A stretch of 64,000 nt of DNA, taken from contig WOFQ01000001.1 in the NCBI GenBank assembly GCA_012184525.1, positions 1,550,001-1,614,000 on the forward strand, written 5' to 3'. Source of the DNA: Xenoacremonium recifei. Lineage: Eukaryota > Ascomycota > Sordariomycetes > Hypocreales > Nectriaceae. The position numbers were made by a program, and so were the translations under genes. Below the pieces are notes generated by a model. It saw nothing but the letters and a program-made list of their open reading frames with translations, did not search any database and was not told the origin of the DNA. Of the stretch, positions 45,028 to 56,896 are shown piece after piece. How positions within the stretch are numbered: the first letter of the stretch is position 1; the number at the start of each line of letters is the position of its first letter.

Positions 45028-46548
45028 GTTTGAAAGGTCTAGAAATTAGACGATGACACAATAGAGCATGTGGTTATGGATCAATTCCGGTAATGGCCTT
45101 GTGACGGAGCGTGGCATTCGAGGAGTGCGTCTCGGTGTTTCGTAGCTTTGGCTTCCCTGAGTCGGGTGAGTTGTCGGTGCTCGAGAAAGCAAGATCGGGG
45201 CTTCTGGCCCAAGAAACGAGTATGGAGCTGCTTGAGCAATGCAACTACTCCGACCCGTGCCTCTAATGCTGCATCGTCGAGAGGACCACCGAGACCCTTT
45301 GCATCAGTCTGCGCGCTGGGGAATCTGTGGCGCGACAGGGTAGGCGGGCAAGATTGCACGAATGCGGTGAAGCGCGAAGAGTGACGCGTTGTGGATGCTG
45401 GGATAAACAAAGCTGGGAAAGCAATGTTGACTGAGGCATCAACCGACGCTTGGTTTTTCAGGCACCCATTTTCTTCTCGCTGCGGTCGAGTTAAGCTTGT
45501 GCTGGTCGTGCCTTCCAAATTGGCAAGTGCGAGTTTGGCACCTGTCACGAAGGCCCAGCCAGTACCGGCTAGGGTATCTATCTCACGGGAAGGCGCTGTC
45601 GGGCGGGCCGGGACCGCTGGAAGCACCCCCGTCTCAGCGTGACAGCGCTTCTGATAGGCGTGTCGAGTTGCGTGCCGAAACCCCAGTCCGTGCACGGGCC
45701 AGTTCTTTCCTCGCTTTGTTGCCTCTCAGGACTCGGAGCTCGAGATTGGACGCTGCTGTAGGACTTTTTCGCAGGACCGACGGCAGGAGCGTGACGAGGC
45801 AGCCGCTAACAAGCCCAAATGCAAGGCGTCCAAGTCACTGACTGACAAGCCGGCGCCCCCTTGGGCCAAAAAAGAAAACATCCCTCACGGTCGAGTGCTG
45901 ACCCCGGGTACTCGAACCAGGATATACATGACTTAGTCACCCTGTTGGTCGACGACCAGATATTCTCTATAAAGTCTACGGCGGCCCCTAGTCTTGGTGC
46001 GTCCCGCTTCCTCTTCTTCGCTCATTGCCTGCCACAGAGTCTGAGAGTGCGTACAGTGCTGAGCTGTCACTCGGCTCTCTCCGCGCCCTGTCAGTGAGAC
46101 AACATCCGGCTTCGAGACGCGCACCATCGAATGCGGGGACCGGCTCAGCGGATTCAGAAGCCGGCATCTGGGGCCCTGAACAAGAACTGCGCCAACGGAT
46201 TAGGCGGCCGGGCTAGTTCTCGCTGCCATTACTACTCCCGAGCCCCCATCTCTTGCGCCTTGAAACGCAGTCCGATCATCGATAATCAGCAAGTTCTCCA
46301 TACTTAAGCTTGTGGCCTGACCAAGCCCGTTTGCACCACCGACGCCGACAAAGTTCTGGCACGGCCCTTGCCCGACCACCGTGTCCTGTCGCACTATCTA
46401 GAGTGTACAGTACGAATACCATCTACTTCCTGTTGCTCGGACCTGCTTCCCGCTGCCCCAGTCGCAGGGAAGACACCTCTCGGATTATCCCCGCTGCTCT
46501 TTGTCTACAACCCTATCTATGGTGTATGGGCCTTCTCCGACGTGCACA
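45028..46548. promoter_or_regulatory. divergent intergenic region
   Basis: 1.5 kb between divergent genes. The minus strand over 45695-45081 is an open 204-codon frame without any ATG; its second half has coding-like, mitochondrial-precursor-like composition (RFTAFVQSCPPTLSRHRFPS; DDAALEARVGVVALLKQLHT), so a spliced or decayed gene is possible. A tRNA-like T-loop at 45910 was examined and rejected. Confidence 0.4.
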
Positions 46549-48528
46549 ATGGAGGAACCTACGCGGCCGCACTGCTGGGAAGAACTCCCAGTCGAGATTC
46601 TTCTCCAGATCATTAGCTGTAAGAGAAGATAACACTCATGCCGAAAGGCTCGGCGTTGCTGACTTGCAATCTCAGACCTCGAACCCAGCACGCTGCCGAG
46701 ATTGCAGCTCGTGTCCCGTCGTCTGCGTCATGTCTGTCTCGACAACAAGCTATGGAAGCAGCATTGCTTCGACCAGTCGCTATGGTTTCGTTTCCTCAAG
46801 GGCCGGAGAAGAGCGAAGATAGCTGCCAACAAGCTCGAGCAGGACTCACAAGGCACCACAACTATGCCAGGGCCCGCTGCAGATGAACCAACCCTGTACT
46901 CAGCAACGCTGCAGCAGAAACGTCAGGACTTGGCGAACTGGGACCCGGTCTTCCCTGGCGAGCGTATCTCATGGTATGATGAGTACATACAACGCCATGG
47001 ACCACCTTGTGTCAACTGGCTTCAAGCTCCCCGGATACGGGAAGGCTGTACTGAAACTCTCACAGAGGCCCGAGGAATGGCTCTATTTCGCCCCAACAAT
47101 GGCGATGATGGCTTGGGCACGACGCTCGCCGTGTCGCCTCTGGATGACGGGTCAGTGTGCCTTTGGGATGTCAATGGAAACCGCACCACCCGAGGAGGCA
47201 TCCTTGCCAAGAGCCGACCGGGAATTCTCTTCATTGATGGGCCAGATGGAAGTACAAACTCGAAAAGGTCTAAGAAGATCGATACGGGCGTCACGGAATG
47301 TGTCAGCGTCAACAACAATGGCCACAAAGCCTTCTTTGCCGTGCAGAGCCGTAAGTCGAGCACTTCTGGGATGAAAATTGATCAAAAGCTAACAATTCTG
47401 CTGCACTTAGATCTTCTCGAGGTCGATCTCAATCGCTTAGATGTCGTGAGTCGGGAATCCTTCGAGTGGTCAATCACTACACTGTCGCCGATCCATGACG
47501 GAGTCCCATTGACGGTGGGAACATCACTGGGAATCCACCTTCATGATTTCCGGGAAAGGGCAAGAGTACAGCATGAATCCATGGAGCAAGTTGACCAGCC
47601 GGGATGGGATGCCCAAAGTCCATTCAGAGGCATATTCGATACGAAACCACTACCGCCGTACGCCTCGCTGTCTCAGCCGACGCCGATCAGTATTCTCCAC
47701 CTCCCTCAATGGGGTTCCGAGAACGCGGTTTCGGATGACATCTACGTCGCAGGGCGATTCTCGAATATTCTCCACTACGATCGCAGACAGTTCCCCCGAA
47801 TCATGGGTTCAATATACTCTGGAGCACGTCTCTCTAGTCTTGCTGCACTTCCATATCCCTTCTTCCAAGGGAGCACGGAAGCCAGACGCATGGGCAACCT
47901 GCCCGTCGAGACGATTGAGGAATGGAAGTCAGCGAAGGATGGGCGCACCCTGATTGCCGGCGGAGAGTACAATACAAAGGGGTCTCTAGAACTCTATGGA
48001 TTAAGCTCAGCATCGCACCAAGATGGCAATCAGGTGCTACAAAAGGGTCTTTGGAAGAATCGCCAGAATGCCGCTTCTTCAATTATCCTCTCTGTCGCGA
48101 ATCATGGAAGCAGGATAGCATTCTCAGACGGAGCCGGTTTTATCAAATGGTTTGAGAGAGACGGTTCTACGGAGTGCCGTCGGATCAGGATTGGTAACAG
48201 TGAGCCAGTACAGGGGTCATCATTGTTCAATTCGATGCCAGGATCCGAGGACATGGCACGCAAGATTGTATCTACAAAAGGAGGCCAGGACATCCAGCGT
48301 CGAAACGAAGATAACTTGCTGTTCTGGACAGGGGAGAAGCTGGGAATGGTCTCGTTTACCGGGAAGCTGCTCTTCACCTCTAATGACTTTGGAGCTCAGA
48401 GCTCAGAGGAAACAGAAGACGAAAGGGCTCGGACGGAATATGCAAGGACGATGAGAAAAGCGCTGAAACGGCAAGCGGATGAGGTTCGGTTTGTTCGTGG
48501 TCTCGGTAACGGGAGAAGACCACATTAG
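46549..48528 (+). CDS. F-box protein with a C-terminal WD-like propeller
   Basis: Three exons, 46549-46618, 46676-47350 and 47411-48528, giving 620 aa. The F-box is split by intron 1: WEELPVEILLQIIS in exon 1 and LEPSTLPRLQLVSRRLRHVC in exon 2, continuing to DNKLWKQHCFDQSLWFRFL. A charged linker follows, then repeated beta-strand segments typical of a degenerate propeller (SPLDDGSVCLWDVNGNRTTR, TECVSVNNNGHKAFFAVQS, LSVANHGSRIAFSDGAGFIK). The 60-nt second intron is a multiple of three without a stop, so it can be missed; its sites (GTAAGT, GCTAAC branch, CTTAG) are canonical and removal joins AVQS to HLLEVDLNRLD. Likely an SCF ubiquitin-ligase adaptor. The target is unknown. Confidence 0.88.
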
Positions 48529-51346
48529 CGATTCACATTAGAAGGAGATTACGCCGTTTGCATGACATGAATTTGGATCCCATAGCACTTTTTCTATTTT
48601 TAATAGGCAGGAAATATAATCGGGATTCTCGATGATCCACAAACAGGGCGTGGACCAGATGTGGCAGCAAGAGCCTTGGGAAGAGTTTGTTTTTATGCTA
48701 AGATGACCATATCGTCAAAGCAGTGCGTAATCGATTACAAGATGGGGATTATTGCGTGCTTCGCTCGAATTTTAGAGTCACCCAGAGGGACAGCCCTGTC
48801 ATGGCTTCAATAGCGCTATATGTGGCGTCGTAAAAGCGGTGCAAGAGGCAAGCGGCAGGCGAGCACCTCGACTCACCAGGTCCAAGACATGTCTTTCGTT
48901 TCACGAGGCCATTCGTCTGTTCGCTGACAGGCCTTACCGGCGTGTTGCGCCCATGCACGGTCACTTCAGTCTTGTTTCGAGCAGACGCAAGACTCACGGG
49001 GCGACTTCAACGAGCGGCTTGTAATGTTCCACGTTGGATTCCATCACCCCGCCGAGTCGCTCCTATGAGCAGACAGGCGTAAGCTGGCACTCCTGCAAGA
49101 TCCTTCTCCATTCAACGGAGGAGGAAGGTAATGTCATTGCAGCTGGTGGACTTGCGATAATGGCTCGTTGGTCTAGTTCCAAGTTAGGTTCTGCGTTGGT
49201 CAGTGTTGGCTGAGCAGGGAAACACAGGGCGGCCAATCAGTGCGAGGAGTCAAGAGGTGAGAGCCAATAGCGCCAGGCTACTCCTCAGTAGACGGCTCGC
49301 GCTGTTTCTTAGACGGGTCTTCATGCATGGATCCAGCCAGACAGCGTCTTGTGGATGGGGAGCAGATCTGACAGACAGGCGGTGATCATCGTGAGCAACG
49401 ACTCAGGCAAACAGGTCGTGACCCTTCGGCTGTGGCGGAGGGTTTGGGAAATTGATGGCCGCGGTGGAGCATCGTGCTCCGAGGGATCTTCAGTGAGGGG
49501 GAATTTCCCAGATGGCGCAGTATGCGGTAGCCCGATAGCACCATGTATTGCTGGCGTCGACGATCCCGGAATTCATGGGGAGTTGAAAAAGCAATGCGAA
49601 GGTTCTGGGGAGGGGACCTTGGCGTGTTGTTGGTGCTGGGCTTGGGTGACAACGCGCGCGGGCACCTGACGGCACCCAAGTGGAGTGGACGGGAAGCAGT
49701 TGAGCGGCGTCGCTCGTAAATTGCCTGAAGTGAGAACCTGGCAGCAAGAAAGCTCGCTTCCATGCTGGTAGCCCGAAAGTGTCAATCGTACAGCTTCCAT
49801 AAGGTATCATGCAGGATCACGAATCGTGGTCGCGTGTGCAAAGTGTATGCAATCGCATTTTAGATGTACACTGGATTGCACTTTCCGCGAAACCCATCAA
49901 TCTGTCCAAGTTGGGAAGAGGTCGGGTTGGGGTTGGGTGCGACTGCCTCGACGGGAGTGTGATATCGCTCCTGCTGGGTCACGTTACAGGCGCGGTGACA
50001 ACTCAGGCTTCCCTGGTCTTGGGCGTTGGTTGATCTCAAGCCTCAACAACGGATCTTGCTGGTCTTGCTTGGCTTGGGCATGCCTGCTGCAGTCGGCACC
50101 AACGACTCCCGCCGCCCTACGTCGACGGATTCGATCGGCTGCTGCCCTGCATATCCATTGTCTGGTCGCGGCCGCCTGCTGTTCCAACTGACACCCGTAT
50201 CGCACGAGAAGGGAGGCTACTCCGTGCCTGGGCCGGGAGCGACGTTGTCTCATCCGCCCGCACGCACGCACACCGCTGAATCGAGGAGCTGTCAGCATGA
50301 ACCTCTCGCCTCCAGCCCCCTCCTTGGCCATTCGCTGTCCTACGACGCCTAAGGCCCCTCTGCTTGATCGTGGCTCGTGCTAAAACCAGCCGGTTGCAGA
50401 GTGAGGCGACGATCGCCCAGGGATGTCCCGACCTGTGTTGCGCTGCCGGTGGCCTCTCGACTCTCCAATCGACAAAGCAGTGCGTACCGAGTGCCGCCAA
50501 CCAGCCCAGAGCCAAGGTCTTCCCAGCGGGCGCCCCATCGCTCCGTCGCCCTGGGCGGCGTCGGGCTCGTGATTTGGCAGGCCAGGCGACTATGAAGCAC
50601 CGCAGCGGAGAATATCGACGCTGACCAGGGTCCAGCTGTTCGCCGGGGGCGACTTGGGAGGCGCTGCTGCAAAGGGCGACCAGGTCCGGCTGGAGGACGA
50701 TTCGCTACGGCGTTGAAGTGGTGCTATGATTTGGGCGCGGCCGGGTTGAGCGAGGGTGCACCCCCCCAGACATAACTTCCGCTTCCAGCCCAGCCAGCCC
50801 GTCTCTTGAGGGGGCGACGCCTCTGACGGCAGCGAAAACACGACCCATTCCCGCCTTACCGACAGAATCTTGCTTTCTCTTCTATCCGAAACTCTCATGT
50901 CCTCTGTGTTGCCAAACTCTTCTTGTCTTTAATAAGCCCATCGTGTTTGTTGGTTTCGGTGTCTGCTTGTCCTTTTTTTTACTTCTCATTTCCTTGAAGA
51001 TACCCGGCTTTTCCGCCCCTGGTAAAGGAGGCATCAGTCACCGCCTCATCACCAACACACTGAATCTCCCACCAAATCAGGAGACCAACCATCTGCCTCG
51101 ACTTGAAAGTGCCATCACAAAAAGGCACCTCGCAGCGAACTGACCGAAAAGTGCGACTGCCACACCCACAAGAGCCGCGCGCTTGAGGTGCTTGGTCGGC
51201 CCCGACGCCCCCATTACGACGGGCTCTTCAGCACTGGTTTGCGGTGCGGGCGCTGGATATTATATGTCCTGACGCTTTCCCGCCACCTCCTCCTCGCTCT
51301 ATTTCCCTCTACCCCTTCCCGGGTCGCAACAACTGGAGCATGTCCC
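48529..51346. promoter_or_regulatory. 2.8-kb intergenic region and leader of the SprT-like gene
   Basis: No gene supported. Short overlapping frames on both strands at 49.3-50.7 kb are Arg/Ser/Pro-rich. The last 600 bp (50.75-51.34 kb) are C/T-rich with CTTTTTTTTAC and CACCAACACAC-type leader sequence, so the transcript probably starts well upstream of the ATG and could contain an intron. Confidence 0.5.
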
Positions 51347-52627
51347 ATGGCCTTTTGGGTTGTTGATGGAGGCCGGCCGCTCGGCAGCACCGGTCCCGGC
51401 CCTTTCTACGTCGGCGGCAAGCGCAGAGTGAGCCATTCTGACGGCACTGATGCTCGCGACGGTCTGACCCATTCAAAGCGAGCGCGGTTCGGCGCTGAGG
51501 CTTCAGCTGCGGTGGATGATGCTGGGTACGGGCCCACCTGCGGCCGTGACTACGGGTATGGCCCGGCGCCTCTTCACGGGCATCACTGCTGCCCCTCCGG
51601 ACCCGGCTCCGAACCCGACTACGACCGAGATTTTGCTTACGACAGTCCTCCGCCGGATTCTGTCGCCATCCAAAATCTCTCCTTCCTCGTTATTCGCGAA
51701 CGATCCCCCACTCCCGAGCCCCCCACCTCCGCCTGCGGCATGGAGCGCACGGAGTCTGGACTGTCCATATCATCCGATCAGTCTCAGCACTCTATTGTCA
51801 GCCTTGAGCTTGAAGAGGACGAGGTGGTCCTCAACTTGATGGGCGATCTAGAGGCCGCTCGCCGTGTCCACGCTCACGTTGCAACATTCAGGCGGCGGTG
51901 CCCGGATTCGCAGCACGAAAGAATCCTCAAAGCCTTGATCAACCCCAAGTCTCGAGCGGCCGACTTTCCTTTGGACAATGACGCACTTCGAAGCATTTTC
52001 TCAGCGGCGAATGAACTATTCTTTGCCAACAGGCTTGCTGGACGGGTGGCCTGGGATTGGTCACACCCAGCAAGCGTGCAGTATGAAGAGCAGATCGTTG
52101 GCACTACAGCTTTGCGTCGGTCACGGAATGAACGGGAAAAGGGCTACGAAACCTTGATTGTGCTCTCGTCGCCGATTCTCAAGGATACGAAGTACAATCG
52201 CCGCCTGCTCATCTCGACCTTCCTTCACGAGATGATCCACAGCTATCTCTTCATCACCTGTGGCATCAAAGCTCGACGCGAAGGTGGCCACACCGAGGGT
52301 TTTCGGCAAATTGCAGAGACGATTGATAATTGGGTTGGCCGGGAACACCTCCATCTCAGAGACATGGAGGCCGACCTCGAACGCTTCAGGGACGATATCG
52401 ACATCTACGATACCAGGCCTGGAGTCGTAGAAGATTGGAGACAAACACGCGGAGGCAGTCCCCGGCGCAGGTGGGATGAACGCGTCGAGCGGGACCGCAA
52501 CGATTACTATCTGAACGAGCCTTCCCGCCGACGACACCAGCCCGATCACAACGATTGGCACTGGTATGAGCGGGAGGGCTTCGGAGCCCATAGCGCACAT
52601 GCTGGGGGTTCGCCATACGTTGATTGA
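51347..52627 (+). CDS. SprT-like zinc metalloprotease family protein
   Basis: Single-exon gene, 426 aa, starting MAFWVVDGGRPLGSTGPGPF. The first 190 residues are low-complexity and probably disordered. The SprT-like domain follows at about 225-370: LRSIFSAANELFFANRLAGR, VQYEEQIVGTTALRRSR, then the zinc site FLHEMIHSYLF (His294, Glu295, His298) and GGHTEGF (His315). This is the HExxH...H arrangement of the SprT/Spartan family, whose members cleave DNA-protein crosslinks. The C-terminus (390-426) is charged with DRNDYYLNEPSRRRHQPDHN. The usual C-terminal zinc ribbon of SprT proteins is not evident. A frame extends upstream of 51347 without an ATG, and an ATG seven bases earlier is out of frame. 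A role in genome stability is inference. Confidence 0.85.
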   Translation: MAFWVVDGGRPLGSTGPGPFYVGGKRRVSHSDGTDARDGLTHSKRARFGAEASAAVDDAGYGPTCGRDYGYGPAPLHGHHCCPSGPGSEPDYDRDFAYDSPPPDSVAIQNLSFLVIRERSPTPEPPTSACGMERTESGLSISSDQSQHSIVSLELEEDEVVLNLMGDLEAARRVHAHVATFRRRCPDSQHERILKALINPKSRAADFPLDNDALRSIFSAANELFFANRLAGRVAWDWSHPASVQYEEQIVGTTALRRSRNEREKGYETLIVLSSPILKDTKYNRRLLISTFLHEMIHSYLFITCGIKARREGGHTEGFRQIAETIDNWVGREHLHLRDMEADLERFRDDIDIYDTRPGVVEDWRQTRGGSPRRRWDERVERDRNDYYLNEPSRRRHQPDHNDWHWYEREGFGAHSAHAGGSPYVD

Positions 52628-53252
52628 TGCATCTTCAGACCACCCTACAGGGCCACTGAGATGTTTAGGTATGACTTCATGCCGTACCGCCTCTCCTGGC
52701 ACATGCCGGGAGTCACTGAAGCAGAGTGAGATCTCAAACACACTTTGCGAGACGAATATCATTCGTCTGTATTCTTCTTCCCTATCTCCTTTGTACGACG
52801 ACACGAAAATTTTGAAAAAGCATTGCGATGGCGTTGAAACGGATGACGTCGCAAACAAGCATGATGGAATATCTTTGAAGCGTAGAATAGTTATCTATAG
52901 GCTCCTGGGCCTTCACATTATTATCACCTAAACACATGAACCCTCACATCATGACCATGGTGGAGGGAATTACTTGCAACTCTTGGATGGACGACGGAAT
53001 ATCGGTATTTTGACACTTGGAGCTTTAGGTAGTACGTAAATAGTTTATTAAAACGACCACTTTTATATTACCAACCCGGGACCCAACAAATAACAAAAAT
53101 CCTGATCATTCCTATCATCCTCATTAATCCCATGCAGGAGATTGCATACAACATACCCTGTCGTGATCAGATGGACAACAATGTTACCCCTAGATCATGC
53201 TCGCAACGGGTTCAACCCTAAATCGTCTCAGTATCATTGAATGTCATACTTC
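52628..53252. other. convergent intergenic region
   Basis: 625 bp between the stop codons of the SprT-like gene and the MFS gene. AT-rich, no gene or repeat seen. Confidence 0.6.
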
Positions 53253-55390
53253 TTAATCCGTCACTTCGTTAACTGTGCCGTAACCTCGCATCCTTCCCTT
53301 TGTGATACGAGAACCATCAAAGTCACTATCCTCATCATCAGAATCGTCGTCTAATGCCGATTCATTTGGAAGCAACAGCGAACTCTCCCCCATCGAGTCG
53401 CTGTCCTCGGTATCACTGCCGTCTACTGAGGCTGAGGATGGCCCGTCACCCTCGACAATCAGGAATGCAGGAACAGCCCCCATGACGCCGACAACCGCGA
53501 GGAAAAACCAGGATGTCACGACATAACCATTATCGGCGCCCCATGTGAAGGCGGCGCCAGTCATGGCGGGACCTAGAGCACGGCCGATACCACTGAAGGT
53601 GGTGGCGAAGCCGTTCAGAGTGCCAAGCACCCGGAGGGAGGTGCAAGAATTAGTGAGAAGAATGGTGGTTGAAGGGAAGGCAATGATAATGCTGAAGGCC
53701 TTGACGAACATGACCACCATAAGAGCGCCGAATCGCAACCGGGCGCTCGCGAAGAGAACTGTGTAGGGGGTGAGGATGTAAACGGCGGGGAGAATGATGC
53801 CTTTAAATTATTAGCCGGGAAAGGAGATGATAGATGATGTTACTTACAGCAAGTTCTGAAGCATCGGAGAACGCCATAATGAGTGACCAGTGGAGGGTAG
53901 ATGATAAACTGGATGAGACCGCAGACAATTCCATATAGCGTGAAGATGGTACCGATTTCTCCTGATGATAGGCCAAAACCGCCACTGAAGTAAAAGGGAA
54001 ACTGGAAGTTGTCCGGATCGCGTTCCACGACCGGATAGTTCAGGAATACAGTCAAGGTTTGATCGAAGGCGACGGAGTGGAACGCCAGAAAGGAGTATGC
54101 CGTGAGGTTTATGACAGTCTGTCGAGTGAAAACCTCGCTCATGCCAGGCGAAGCATGGACATGGTGCTCTTCGTGCGTTTTAGGCGCGGTCTTGCTCGGA
54201 AGGAGAGGAGCGGTGGCTTCGCCATCAACGAACGAGCTCCGTCGAGCAGAGACTTGAGGTTTCCGCCGGAAGGTTCTTGTAAGACGCTTGCCGACTAACA
54301 GCCCCCAGTCTTGGTGGCCTCGCTTGGTGGGTAGCGTTTCCTAGAATTGAATGTCAGTATCACGATAAACGACCCTAAATACAGGCTGAAGCAAACGTAC
54401 ATGGAGGAACAGTGTCGCGCTCGTAGCAGAAACCAGGAAGAAGATGGTGGCGACGAGATTTGGTAGGGCATAGGGAAATTTCTTGAAGAACTCGATGCCA
54501 CCGAAGATACCGGGGTATTGCTTCGCGGGTTCGGCGAAGAAACCACCGAAGCTTGGTCCGATGACACTGCCCAAACTCCAGACAAGAGGCATAATGGAGA
54601 AGGCTCGCGGTTGAAGTTCCTTCTCGGGGACCATCTCTGCTACCATTGTTCGGATGATACCGACTAGTGCTACGTTAGTTGCTGATCTCTGCATGATAAT
54701 CACGGGATGGACGAACCGTTGCCGTTGCTGCCACCTTGAATAGCTCGAACGGTGATTGCCATGGCGAGGCTGGATGACATTCCCCAGACGACAAAGCAAA
54801 TCATGGTGCAGATCAGACCACAAATGATGATGGGCTTACGGCCATAGACGTCAGAGGCTTTACCCCAACCCACAGCCGTGATACTCTGTGATATTGAGAA
54901 GACCCCAGATGTCAGGCCAGCCCATCTTGCAATTTTGTTCTGCTCGACGCCGAAACTCTTGATCATGGAAGGTAGATAGGGGAAGACAGACGTGTAAGCC
55001 AAAGGCTCAGCAAATCTAGCAACGGCTGTGCGCAATGTTAGCACTCAGACAAAGACGCTTGAATGGGTACCTGTAATGACCGCCATCCCACCATCGCTTG
55101 TGACTATAGTCCTTTCATGTCATCGAGTTCCTGCTTCGGATGAGGATTGGCATTCTGCACGCCGAGGTGTAAAGCAACAGAGCATCCACGAACAGACAGA
55201 CAGTCAAGAAGGACCGGTCCACTTGGACTGGTAGAGAAGAGGAGCGAGGTTCTAGGAAGGGCGCCGACAGAGTCCCGTTGAGAGTATAGCAAGATAGCAA
55301 CCCGGCCGGTTGCGAATAAGCCTTACCAAGTATCGCCAGTTGCTTCGCGGGAAGCCTGGGTTTTGAGACGGGATCTTTGAGGGCGGCCAT
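53253..55390 (-). CDS. major facilitator superfamily transporter
   Basis: Five exons on the minus strand: 55390-55327, 55025-54717, 54663-54401, 54340-53848 and 53800-53253, giving 558 aa. The start MAALKDPVSKPRLPAKQLAI runs across a 301-nt intron into AVARFAEPLAYTSVFPYLPS. The MFS A-motif is present between TM2 and TM3 (GKASDVYGRKPIIICGL), along with SLGSVIGPSFGGFFAEP for TM5. After TM6 comes a long cytosolic loop with HEEHHVHASPGM, then the second half (GTIFTLYGIVCGLIQFII and following), and an acidic C-terminal tail with repeated Asp/Ser (about 500-545). The layout resembles the fungal MFS group containing yeast YCR023C. The His-rich loop hints at metal interaction; the substrate is unknown. 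It diverges from the M28 peptidase gene. Confidence 0.9.
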
Positions 55391-56896
55391 GATGGCTCGA
55401 TTCTTGCAATGGGGGGATCGCGAGCAGGTGGGGCTTCCAGGTGCAGATTTCGAACTTGTACTCTAGGCGGAGGCGGACGAGAGAGTCTACAAGTGGGAGA
55501 AGGACACGGGCACACTGGGTCTAACAAGAAGTCTAGGAGGACGGCACTCGCTGGACACGAAGGAAGTTGCGGAATGAATCACCAGCAGGAGGGGGACGAG
55601 GGAGGGGAGGCCGTTGAGATATGTATAGAATGGGAGAAAAACAAGGAGGCAAGTTGGGACAAGCCAGGCGCAAAGAAGAAGAGAAGAGAAGAGCAAACAT
55701 TTCTAGCACGACAACAACAGAAGCCGGGCCCGTCCCGTGCAGAACAGAATTGCACCCTCGGGCAGAGATCCACCGCGATCCAGTCATCTGCATGGCCCGT
55801 CACTAGTTCGTGAAGGGTTGCAGGGGGAGAGATCGAGGTCCTGCGCCTGCGAGCCGGTCAAGATGGAGGGGCGGGCGGAGCGGGCGACATGGAGATGGAG
55901 GGTCACGAGCACCGCATCCCGCGTTCAGGCGTTCACCGGTGTGTGCCTGCGCGGCCGTTTTGGCCCGTCCTACTGCGACATATTCGCTCAAAGCGGCGCC
56001 TGGTGGTGTACGGGCTGTGAGACGCCGTGCCTCAAGTGCAAAAATGACGCTGGTGGCGATGTGAGCGAGAGTTTGCAGTGCGCCGACAGCGGAGCCTGGT
56101 GAGCGAGGTTAGCGCTGCGTGACGGGCGGGCTGATTAATCCCAAGGCTGCCCCGCAGTCATGGCGGTGCGTGGGGCAAGGCGGCCGGGGGCTGACCTCCG
56201 CCATGGCAGAACGGACCAATCACGGGGCTTGATGCCCTGGCTGACACATCCACCCGGAGGCACGCTGTGGCAGGGAAATTGGGGGGGTTCATGGTTCACA
56301 TGATGCCTCGAACCAGGCCTGCAGAAAGCGATCCTACAGCATTCCCATCCGTGTCTTGAAAAAGTGCCGTCGATCCGTTGAAGGTGAAAAGGTTTGAGTG
56401 AATTGCGGCTGTCGCTCTTGACGCAATCCGGGGAGAGAGGCAGTAAGCCGATTTCAATGTTTACGGAGGAGGGACGGAGCAGTATGTGGCTAGTGCTGTG
56501 GCGCACCGACCGCCTCCGGGGCCGGTGAGACCCACTTGCTCCGTCGGTAATTAGCGGGAGCTGATTGGCGTCCTTGCACCAACGTCATTCAGCATTGCAT
56601 CACGCCTTGCCTTGTGCGCTCAATCTAGAGTCTCTTCGCGCACCGAGATATCATCAGTCCATCTTCCCACAAAGTTGATGAGCTTACCATCAACTAGTCT
56701 TTGAGGCATTCGGCTCTCGGACCTTCGTCCAAGATGCAGCGGTCGTAAGTGTCCCCGATCGAGTCCAGTTTGCCTCATTCTGCCTTCCCCTCACCACAGC
56801 CATGGTTGTGGCGAAGCCTCCAAACGCCGTCAAGATACTGGAAAGTTCCGTTGCTGAAGCAGGTAAACTGTGACTAGATCTTCTCTGCAAGAGAAA
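55391..56896. promoter_or_regulatory. divergent promoter region of the MFS and M28 genes
   Basis: 1.5 kb between divergent start codons, GC-rich near the MFS gene. Small frames on both strands only. No RNA gene or repeat noted. Confidence 0.5.

Noticed and set aside
45895..45975. Possible tRNA on the minus strand (GGTTCGAGTACC)
   Set aside because: The T-loop resemblance is not supported by a pairing T stem, and no matching acceptor stem or A box was found.
52121..52858. 245-codon minus-strand frame overlapping the SprT-like gene
   Set aside because: Antisense of the protease coding sequence with no motif of its own.
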